Source of the DNA: Luteibacter sp.
Lineage (GTDB): Bacteria > Pseudomonadota > Gammaproteobacteria > Xanthomonadales > Rhodanobacteraceae
Direction of reading: 5' to 3'
Length of the DNA stretch: 64,000 nt
Assembly (NCBI RefSeq): GCF_009912395.1
Contig: NZ_WNDO01000004.1
Span: 62,001 to 126,000, forward strand
The notes under the pieces: generated by a model
What the model was told of the DNA's origin: nothing
The model's database searches: none
Seen by the model: only the letters and a program-made list of their open reading frames with translations
In this document: positions 54,068 to 61,168 of the stretch, piece by piece
How positions within the stretch are numbered: position 1 is the first letter of the stretch
Layout: each line of letters starts with the position of its first letter
Position numbers and translations under genes: made by a program

Positions 54068-54898
54068 ATGCGCCATCCATTCATTGCCGCCGCGCTAGTC
54101 GTGGCCCTGGCCGCGACGCCGCTGGCCTTGCCTGCGAAAGGCTTCAGTTTCAGCACCGACAGCTGCAAGCACGACTACTCGACCCCCTACGACGTGGACG
54201 TGACCCAGGCCGGGTTGTCGTTTCACCGGACGGACGGCACGCCGTCGCGGGTCTTCCTGCACGATGGTGCCCTCCAGGTCGATGGGCGCGCCGTCGCCGT
54301 ATCGACGACCGACGCGGATGCCCTGCGGCGCTATGAGGCCGGCGTACGCCGCCTGATGCCGCTGGTGGCGTCGGTCGCCCGCGACGCCATCGAGGTCGGC
54401 TATTCGGCCATGACCACGGTGACCATGACCTTCGCCGAGCCGGATCAGCGGTCGCGCATGCTCGAGAAGATCCGCCGCAAGCAAGCCGAGGCCCTGCGCT
54501 CGGTGGACGAGGGCGTCGGCGCGGGGCACTGGTCGTCCGACCGCATGATCGAGACGGCGGCGGGCTCGGTCTCCGACTCCGTGGGCGAGCTGGTCGGCTC
54601 CGTCACTTCCAGCGCGGTGACCGCCGCGTTGTCGGGCGATACCGCCAAGGTCGCGGCTCTGCAAGCCAGGGCTACGTCCCTGAGCAAGGCCCTGGACACC
54701 GAGATGGACAAGCGCTCCAAGGCGCTGGACCAGCGAGCCAATGCGATCTGCCCGCAGGTCAACGAACTCTCCGACATCCAGCAGGGCTGGCACATTCGTC
54801 TGCCCGACGGTTCTCCGCTGCAACTCATGACCATCAAGCCCAAGAACAGCGACAAGGACGCCGACGAGGACGCCTCGAAGAAGGTCGCCCAATCCTGA
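54068..54898 (+). CDS. Exported DUF2884 (YggN-like) protein, copy 2
   Basis: This 276-residue paralogue of the protein at 48088 has a signal sequence (FIAAALVVALAATPLALPA), a Cys near the mature start (STDSCKHDYSTPYDVDV), a shared segment (FLHDGALQVDGRAVAVS against MHDGSLSTDGRTVSL), and a late Cys (NAICPQVNELSDIQ). A charged Lys/Asp/Glu tail ends it. The family is periplasmic with unknown role. I chose the ATG at 54068. Confidence 0.82.
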   Translation: MRHPFIAAALVVALAATPLALPAKGFSFSTDSCKHDYSTPYDVDVTQAGLSFHRTDGTPSRVFLHDGALQVDGRAVAVSTTDADALRRYEAGVRRLMPLVASVARDAIEVGYSAMTTVTMTFAEPDQRSRMLEKIRRKQAEALRSVDEGVGAGHWSSDRMIETAAGSVSDSVGELVGSVTSSAVTAALSGDTAKVAALQARATSLSKALDTEMDKRSKALDQRANAICPQVNELSDIQQGWHIRLPDGSPLQLMTIKPKNSDKDADEDASKKVAQS

Positions 54899-54901
54899 GC
54901 A

Positions 54902-55288
54902 TTACTTGGGCTGGATGAGATCCCAGGCGTTGCCGTAGAGGTCCTCGAACACAGCCACGGTGCCATACGGCTCGTGGCGGGGTTCCTCGCGGAAATGCAC
55001 CCCATGCGCCAGCATGCGGGCGTGGTCACCAGCGAAGTCGTTCGTCTGCAGGAACAGGAACACGCGGCCACCGCCCTGGTGGCCCACATGGGCTCGCTGC
55101 GCGTCGCCGTCCGCGCGGGCAAGCAGCAGGCGCGTCCCCTGCGAATCGCGGGGCGCCACGGTCACCCAGCGCTTGCCCTCGCCACGCGGGGTATCTTCCA
55201 CCAGCGTGAAACCCAGGGCCTGGGTGAAGAAAGCGATCGCCTCGTCATAGTCGTGGACGAGGAAGGCAATGGCGCCGAGGCTCTGCAT
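54902..55288 (-). CDS. VOC/glyoxalase-like protein
   Basis: This 128-residue single-domain protein has the beta-alpha-beta-beta-beta pattern of the vicinal oxygen chelate superfamily (MQSLGAIAFLVHDYDEAIAF, then FLFLQTNDFAGDHARM, and C-terminal VAVFEDLYGNAWDLIQ with the conserved Glu). Members include glyoxalases and bleomycin/antibiotic-binding proteins; the substrate here is unknown. Start is the ATG at 55288. Confidence 0.82.
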   Translation of the reverse strand: MQSLGAIAFLVHDYDEAIAFFTQALGFTLVEDTPRGEGKRWVTVAPRDSQGTRLLLARADGDAQRAHVGHQGGGRVFLFLQTNDFAGDHARMLAHGVHFREEPRHEPYGTVAVFEDLYGNAWDLIQPK

Positions 55289-55345
55289 GGGGCGTTCCTT
55301 GGAAAGGCATGGGACGTGACCGGCCATTAGATCATGCGGGGCAGG

Positions 55346-56899
55346 CTAGCGAGCCCGCTTCACCCACCAGAGGAAGCGCCGCAACCAGGCGCCGGTCGGA
55401 TCGGGATTCCACACGAAGGTCGCCACGCTTTTCGGCGGCATGGCGTAGTCGAACCGGTACGCGCCTTCCGCCACGGCAAGACGGCGATCCACCGTGTCGC
55501 TGTTCACCAGCACGAGCACGACCGAGCCGTCCGACACGTTCTGGAAGGCCACGTTGGCAATGCCCTTGTCGGTATCGGTGGACCCGACACGCAAGGCGTC
55601 GGGAATCACGAAGCGGCTGAAATGCGCGAGTGCGTAGTATTCGTCGTTGCGGCTTACCGCACCGGTACGTGAGTCGACCAGGACCACGCCCTTGCAGGCG
55701 TCGCAGCCGCCGAAGTGCGGGCCATGGTTTTCGTCCAGCGCGAGATTCCAGTAGATCACGCCGCGCGCCCACTGGCGGATGCCGGCGATCAGCAGGTCGC
55801 GCGAAAACCACAGCAGTTCGCCATTCGCGGCGGACGCCCAGTCGCCGCCGGAACATTCGGTGATGTAGACATCCTTGTCCGGATGCGCGCGACGCACGCG
55901 GTTCTGGGCATGCGGACTGCCCTGGTAACAATGCCAGGCTACGCCGTCGACATAGCGTGCCGCGACCGGATCGGAGAGTACTTCCAGTGGTTGTTCGGGC
56001 TGGTTCCAGTTGTGGTCCCAGTCGAGGATCTGCGTACGCGGCGTGCGTTTGGCCAGCTTCGGCCCGAGATACTGGCCGATGATGCGCGCCCGCGTGGCGG
56101 CCGGGACCAGCATGCCGGGATAGGTCAGCGGCTGGAACGCGGGTTCGTTCTGCAGGGTGAGCGCGAAGATGGGAATGCCGTAGCCGCGATAGGCGTCGAG
56201 GTACCTGACCAGGTAATTCGCGTACGTGCTCTCGTACTGCTCCTGGAGTTCGCCGCCCAGCAGGTTCTGATTGGTCTTCATCCATGCCGGCGCGCTCCAT
56301 GGCGAGGCCACGATGCGCAGGTCGGGATTGATCGCCAGGGCTTCCTTCACGCTGGGCACCACGTCGTCCAACGTGGGCGCGACATTGAAGTGCTTCAGGT
56401 CCGGGTCGTCGGCGCCGAAGGGAATATCGTCGAAGGTATAGAGGTTCAGCGAGAAATCCGACGCGCCCATCGTCAGGCGCATCATGCCGAAATTGAGCCC
56501 GGGGGGCGGTCCGTAGATTTCGTGGAGCAGCGCGCTGCGCTGCTGTGCATCCATCCGGTGCTGGAGCAACCACGCGGAGGAGTCGGTCATTGCCGCGCCG
56601 AAGCCGACCATGCTCTGGTAGGTCTTATGGACATCGACAACCACGTCGGCGTCGCCGGTGCCCCGCGCCGTCATTTCGATATCGGGCTGGCGCATCAGTT
56701 TCAGGCGCCGGTCCGCCGTGCTGAGCCACAGCTCGACGGTGGGAATGGTCGAAAGCGTCGCCGGGGTCGCCGGGGCTTTCGCCACCGCAGGTTCGCGACC
56801 TCGCTCGTAGGGCAGGGTGAGGGCCGCGGCCGTGATCAGGGCGATCAGCGCAACGAAGATACCCGTGACCCGGCGGGAACCCGGTGTGGACTCATCCAT
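55346..56899 (-). CDS. Glycoside hydrolase family 30 (glucosylceramidase/beta-glucosidase-like)
   Basis: This 517-residue enzyme has an N-terminal membrane or signal segment (GIFVALIALITAAALTLP) and a GH30 catalytic TIM barrel. The acid/base is Glu in LQNEPAF (about residue 252) and the nucleophile is Glu in YITECSGGDW (about 350). The C-terminal beta-sandwich (about 425-510) is typical of the family. Substrates of GH30 include glucosylceramide and beta-1,6-glucans; which applies is unknown. A palindrome lies 72 nt upstream of the start. Confidence 0.9.
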   Translation of the reverse strand: MDESTPGSRRVTGIFVALIALITAAALTLPYERGREPAVAKAPATPATLSTIPTVELWLSTADRRLKLMRQPDIEMTARGTGDADVVVDVHKTYQSMVGFGAAMTDSSAWLLQHRMDAQQRSALLHEIYGPPPGLNFGMMRLTMGASDFSLNLYTFDDIPFGADDPDLKHFNVAPTLDDVVPSVKEALAINPDLRIVASPWSAPAWMKTNQNLLGGELQEQYESTYANYLVRYLDAYRGYGIPIFALTLQNEPAFQPLTYPGMLVPAATRARIIGQYLGPKLAKRTPRTQILDWDHNWNQPEQPLEVLSDPVAARYVDGVAWHCYQGSPHAQNRVRRAHPDKDVYITECSGGDWASAANGELLWFSRDLLIAGIRQWARGVIYWNLALDENHGPHFGGCDACKGVVLVDSRTGAVSRNDEYYALAHFSRFVIPDALRVGSTDTDKGIANVAFQNVSDGSVVLVLVNSDTVDRRLAVAEGAYRFDYAMPPKSVATFVWNPDPTGAWLRRFLWWVKRAR

Positions 56900-56970
56900 G
56901 GCGTGGGCGGAACCTGCCGTCCATGTTGCTGTTCAGATGGATCACGAAGCTCCCTGCCGTACCGGAACGA

Positions 56971-56988
56971 TTCAAAATGTATTTTGAA
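56971..56988 (-). promoter_or_regulatory. AT-rich palindrome upstream of the GH30 gene
   Basis: TTCAAAATGTATTTTGAA is a perfect palindrome with 8-base arms in otherwise GC-rich DNA, 72 nt before the leftward GH30 gene. Read on the minus strand its core is AAATACATTT, identical to the core of the palindrome at 57933-57946. It is a candidate operator. Confidence 0.6.
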
Positions 56989-57055
56989 ACGCGCCGGCCG
57001 GCGAGGGTTTTCGTTAACTGATTGATTTGAAAGATGCGGCTGTGCCGGTCTTCGG

Positions 57056-57859
57056 TCAGTCCCATGCCGGGGCGAGGCCCGGCGGGTCGACTTCCCGGCC
57101 GTTGCGCTCAAGGGTGGCGATCGCCGCCATGTCGTCGGCGTCCAGGCGCAGGTCGCGAGCGAGCAGGTTGCTGGCGAGGTTCTCGCGCTTGGTCGAGGAC
57201 GGAATGACGGCGTAGCCGAGCTGCAACGCCCAGGCCAGGGCGACCTGCGCGACGGTGGCGTCGTGCTTGGCGGCGATCCGCGCCAGCATCGGGTCTTTGA
57301 GCACCTTGCCGTAGGCCAGGGTCATGTACGAGGTGACGGGGATGCCTTGTTCCTTGAGGAACGCGGTGAGTTGGGGATTCTGAAGGTACGGGCTCAGCTC
57401 GATCTGGTTGGTGGCGATCGCGTCCTTGCCCACCGCCGCGATGGCCTGGCGGGTCAGCTCGATATTGAAGTTGGAGATGCCGATCTGCCGGGTCAGGCCG
57501 AGCGCCTTCGCGTCGGCCAGCGCGGTCATGTATTCGTTCAACGCGACGCCGTTGCCCGGCGCCGGCCAGTGGATCAGCGTGAGATCCACGTGGGACAGGC
57601 GCAGCTTGTCCAGGCTCTCGCGCAGGCTGGGAACCAGGCGTGCCTGGGCGTAGTTCTCGGTCCAGATCTTCGTGGTGACGAACAGTTCGTCACGCGCGAC
57701 GCCGCTTTCGGCGATCGCCTGGCCGACCTCGGCCTCGTTGCCATAGATCTGCGCAGTGTCGACGGCGCGATAGCCGAGCTCGAGCGCGTTGTGCACGGAA
57801 TCGATCACGGTCTGGCCGGTCAGTCGGAACGTGCCGACGCCGAAGGAGGGTAGTGTCAT
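57056..57859 (-). CDS. dkgB: 2,5-diketo-D-gluconate reductase B (aldo/keto reductase)
   Basis: This NADPH-dependent aldo/keto reductase can reduce 2,5-diketo-gluconate and other carbonyls in the cytoplasm. The 267 residues match E. coli DkgB in length and closely in sequence, for example [35 protein letters not shown], and [17 protein letters not shown]. Catalytic Asp-Tyr-Lys-His positions are in [21 protein letters not shown] and [10 protein letters not shown] chose the ATG at 57859. It is divergent from the regulator gene at 58011. Confidence 0.92.
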   Translation of the reverse strand: MTLPSFGVGTFRLTGQTVIDSVHNALELGYRAVDTAQIYGNEAEVGQAIAESGVARDELFVTTKIWTENYAQARLVPSLRESLDKLRLSHVDLTLIHWPAPGNGVALNEYMTALADAKALGLTRQIGISNFNIELTRQAIAAVGKDAIATNQIELSPYLQNPQLTAFLKEQGIPVTSYMTLAYGKVLKDPMLARIAAKHDATVAQVALAWALQLGYAVIPSSTKRENLASNLLARDLRLDADDMAAIATLERNGREVDPPGLAPAWD

Positions 57860-57932
57860 GGGAGCTGTCCTGGGAGGTGACGGAGGACGGCAGTCTGCCT
57901 GCTCGATCCTTGCGGAATAAGCCGGGAATCCT

Positions 57933-57946
57933 GCAAATACATTTGC
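57933..57946 (+). promoter_or_regulatory. Palindrome between dkgB and the GntR-type regulator gene
   Basis: GCAAATACATTTGC is a perfect palindrome with the same core AAATACATTT as the site at 56971-56988. It lies in the 151-nt divergent region between dkgB and the regulator gene, a natural place for autoregulation. Confidence 0.6.
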
Positions 57947-58010
57947 GGTGACGGCAAAGATTCCAGGACGCGCTGGTGTATCCTGCTGGCCTTGTGCAGA
58001 GGAACACCGC

Positions 58011-58730
58011 GTGCCTTCCCGTCCGCCCAAAGCCCCCGACGAACCCGTTGCCACCGATGAATGGGGAAGGGTGGGGCGCAGCCGGCAGTCGCTGAACCAC
58101 GTGGTTGCCGACGAACTGCGAAAAGCCATTCTTGCCGGGCGCTTCAAGCCCGGCGATCGCCTGCCGGAACCGCAGCTGGCCGAGATTTTCGGCGTATCCC
58201 GCAATCCGATCCGCGAAGCCCTCCAGGTGCTCTCCAACGAAGGGCTCGTCGAGATTTCCCGCGGCAGGGGCGCGCGCATCCCCGAAGTCATGCCCGACGA
58301 ATTCCTCGAGATGATCGAGCTGCGCGCCGACCTCGAAGGCCTCAACGCGCGTAACGCGGCACGGCATTGCACGCCGGAAACCCGCTCGCTGATCGAAGGC
58401 CTCCTGGCCGAAGGCAACGCCGCGCTCGCCAGCGACGACATGGCGGCTCTGGAGCGCGCCAACGCGAGGTACCACCGTGAACTGTGGCCGCTGGGACGCA
58501 ATCGCTACCTGACGGAATTCCTCGGCAGCCTGCGTGACCGTACCTTCTGGCTGGTGTCGACCAAGGCCAAGGTGCGCGCCGACGTGTCATGGCGCGAGCA
58601 CGCCAGGGTCCTGGAGGCCATCCTCAGCGGCGATGAGGCGCTGGCCGGGCGACTGGCCACCGAGCACGTCAGCCAGGTCGGCCAGTCGCTGGTCAACGAC
58701 CTCAGCTTCGAGCGCAAAACCTCCGATTGA
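58011..58730 (+). CDS. GntR-family transcription regulator (FadR/FCD subgroup)
   Basis: This 239-residue DNA-binding regulator has a GntR winged helix-turn-helix (about 28-90: [21 protein letters not shown] and [18 protein letters not shown]) and an FCD ligand-binding domain (about 100-225). I chose the GTG at 58011 because AGAGGA lies 7 nt upstream. It is divergent from dkgB and 109 nt upstream of the TonB-dependent receptor gene. The ligand is unknown; the surrounding palindromes are candidate operators. Confidence 0.85.
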   Translation: MPSRPPKAPDEPVATDEWGRVGRSRQSLNHVVADELRKAILAGRFKPGDRLPEPQLAEIFGVSRNPIREALQVLSNEGLVEISRGRGARIPEVMPDEFLEMIELRADLEGLNARNAARHCTPETRSLIEGLLAEGNAALASDDMAALERANARYHRELWPLGRNRYLTEFLGSLRDRTFWLVSTKAKVRADVSWREHARVLEAILSGDEALAGRLATEHVSQVGQSLVNDLSFERKTSD

Positions 58731-58778
58731 CCGCTAAGCAGGGCCAAAAAACCTGCCGCCGGATTGTGTTCGGTAAAA

Positions 58779-58788
58779 GTGTATACAC
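58779..58788 (+). promoter_or_regulatory. GTGTATACAC palindrome upstream of the TonB receptor gene
   Basis: GTGTATACAC is a perfect 10-base palindrome 51 nt before the receptor start. Its TGTATACA core resembles operators of FadR-type GntR proteins. Next to it, GTTATAACA with an upstream TGTAAC (58795-58810) resembles a Zur box, so zinc control is an alternative. Neither is proven. Confidence 0.45.
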
Positions 58789-58839
58789 CATGCACTGTAA
58801 CGTTATAACATATTTGGGTCTCTCCTCCCCGGAAGTCCC

Positions 58840-61125
58840 ATGGAACTCTTCAGCGCGCATCCGTGCATGCGCCTGCGTACCCGGCTGCCTGTCGGTCTCG
58901 CGTTTGCCCTCACCTTGTCGGCCGGACCGGCCCTCGCCCAACAAACCCTCGATGCCGTCGTGGTGAAAGCCGCGAGGGAGAAGCCCCTCGACGAACCGCA
59001 GCCTGTGGGGGCCTCCGTCGGTCGCAAGGTGCTCGACCATTCGATGACAGTGACGACCGAGCATGCGATGCGCTACCTGCCCAATATCCAGCTTAGGCAG
59101 CGCTACATCGGCGACATCGGCGGTACCGTGGCCGTGCGTGGCACGAGCGGTTTCCAGTCCGCGCGCATCCTCGTCACCGTCGACGGCATGCCCATCTCCA
59201 ACCTGCTTGGCAGCGGTTATGGCTATGCGCCGCTGTGGGGCCTGGTGTTTCCCGATGAGATCGACCGCGTCGATGTCATGTACGGTCCGTATTCGGCGCG
59301 ATTTTCGGGCAACACACTTGGCGCCGGCATCTTCATCCGCACGCGCATGCCCGACAAGCTCGAAGGTGGCGTCGATGTCAGCTATGGCAACCAGCACTTC
59401 GACACGCTGCAAACGCACGACAGCCTCAATACCCGTCATGCGCAGGCATGGATCGGCGACCGCATCGGTCGTGTCGCGTGGTCGCTGGGTGTCGATCACC
59501 TCGACTCCGACGGCCAGCCGGCCTATATCGCCTTCCTTCCTGCGACCGCCGTTCGCTCCATGGCGGGTACGCCCGTTTCCGGCGCGTTGGATGGCGTCGA
59601 TGCGAGCGGGAAGCGTCGTTATCTGGTCGGCACGTCGGGGCCATCGAGCGCGCTTTCGAACCTGATCAAAGGCAAGGCGCGCGTGGATCTTTCCGATTCC
59701 ACCTCGTTGACGCTGCAAGCGGCCTACCGCGATCTTCACTTCCAAAGCCTGGCACCGGAAAGCTACCTGCGCACACGCGGTGGCGTCCCGTTGCTCACCG
59801 GCCCCGTCAACATCGACGGTAGCGCGTACAACCTGTCGAACACCCTGGGTTTCCGCCAGCAGGACGTGCGCCTGCGGGACGCCATCGCCGGTGCCATGTT
59901 GTCCTCGCAGCTTGCCGACGATCTCCAGGGCCAGTTCAGCGCGTCGGGGTACCGGGTGATCCATGGCGAAACGCGCCAGGCCTACCCGGGCGGCAACGGT
60001 GCACAAGTCACGCCGACGGATCGCCAGGGATGGTTCAACGCGGCCGCGCGCTTCGCCCTGACTCCCGATGGCCTGCCATGGCTCGGAAAGGAGCTGGGCT
60101 TCGGTGTCGACTACGCACGTTACTGGATGCGCACGAGCACGTATGGCTCGCCCGACTGGCGGGGCGGTGCGAGAGGGGCGCTGGCCGAACGCTCGGCGGG
60201 CAAGACCGATCAACTCGGCATGTACGTCGACGACCGCTGGTCCCTCGGGTCCCAGTGGACCGTCATGGCCGGTCTTCGCCACGACCGGTGGCGCGCCTTC
60301 GAAGGTGCGCGGCAGACGGCCGTGGCGTCGATCGACTATCCCCGACGCCACACCAACGGCTGGTCGCCCAACCTGGGCGTGCGCTTCGAGCCCGGCGACG
60401 ACTGGTCGATCGAGCTTCGCGGTGCCCAGGCATGGCGCTTCCCGACCGTGACCGAGCTGTTCCAGTCCTCCCTGACGGGCGGCGTGCTCGTGCAAAGCGA
60501 TCCCAACCTGCGTCCGGAGCATGCGACCACGTTCAACCTCGGGGCCAGCAAAGTGTTCGGCGTAGCCGGCGGTACGCTTCGCCTTACCGCGGATGTCTTC
60601 CAGGAGCGCGTACGCAACACGCTTTTCAGCCAGGCGACGGCGTTCGCCGAGTCATCCTATTACCAGAACATCGGCCTGGTCCGAACGCGTGGTGTCGACC
60701 TGCTCGGGACGGCGCGCGACCTGTTCGATGGCCTGCTCGATGTCGACGCCAGCGTCGCCAGGCAGAAGGGCATCATTCGCCAGAACGATATCCTTCCGGC
60801 CACCGTGGGCAACGAGATGCCGCGCGTTCCCCATTGGCGATGGAGCGTGCTAGCCACGATCCATCCTACGGCGCGTCTGGATGCGAGTCTCGGCGTACGC
60901 CATGAAGGCCTGCAATACAACGATATCGGCAACACGGATGGACGGCGCGGTGGCGTGGGGTACGTCGACGCCTATACCTTCGTCGAAACGCAGGTGGCCT
61001 ATCGACTGACGCCATCGGTGCAGTTGTCGCTGGGCATCGACAACCTGTTCGACAGCATTCGCTACGCTTACCACCCGTATCCCGGGCGGACGACGCTGTT
61101 CTCCGTAAAGTGGAGACCCGAATGA
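58840..61125 (+). CDS. TonB-dependent receptor
   Basis: This outer-membrane transporter has 761 residues: a signal peptide (MRLRTRLPVGLAFALTLSAGPALA), a TonB-box-like start (QTLDAVVVKA), and the plug domain (VAVRGTSGFQSARILVTVDGMPI). A 22-strand barrel follows, ending in a C-terminal aromatic-type strand (RTTLFSVKWRPE). It imports an iron- or metal-chelate, vitamin or carbohydrate using TonB energy; the substrate cannot be assigned. Start is the ATG at 58840; ATG 58867 directly before the signal peptide is an alternative. A pump gene follows 43 nt downstream. Confidence 0.9.
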   Translation: MELFSAHPCMRLRTRLPVGLAFALTLSAGPALAQQTLDAVVVKAAREKPLDEPQPVGASVGRKVLDHSMTVTTEHAMRYLPNIQLRQRYIGDIGGTVAVRGTSGFQSARILVTVDGMPISNLLGSGYGYAPLWGLVFPDEIDRVDVMYGPYSARFSGNTLGAGIFIRTRMPDKLEGGVDVSYGNQHFDTLQTHDSLNTRHAQAWIGDRIGRVAWSLGVDHLDSDGQPAYIAFLPATAVRSMAGTPVSGALDGVDASGKRRYLVGTSGPSSALSNLIKGKARVDLSDSTSLTLQAAYRDLHFQSLAPESYLRTRGGVPLLTGPVNIDGSAYNLSNTLGFRQQDVRLRDAIAGAMLSSQLADDLQGQFSASGYRVIHGETRQAYPGGNGAQVTPTDRQGWFNAAARFALTPDGLPWLGKELGFGVDYARYWMRTSTYGSPDWRGGARGALAERSAGKTDQLGMYVDDRWSLGSQWTVMAGLRHDRWRAFEGARQTAVASIDYPRRHTNGWSPNLGVRFEPGDDWSIELRGAQAWRFPTVTELFQSSLTGGVLVQSDPNLRPEHATTFNLGASKVFGVAGGTLRLTADVFQERVRNTLFSQATAFAESSYYQNIGLVRTRGVDLLGTARDLFDGLLDVDASVARQKGIIRQNDILPATVGNEMPRVPHWRWSVLATIHPTARLDASLGVRHEGLQYNDIGNTDGRRGGVGYVDAYTFVETQVAYRLTPSVQLSLGIDNLFDSIRYAYHPYPGRTTLFSVKWRPE

Positions 61126-61168
61126 CGTGCTGCCGCGTCAACGGCATGGCGAGCCGGGGAGCCGCACG

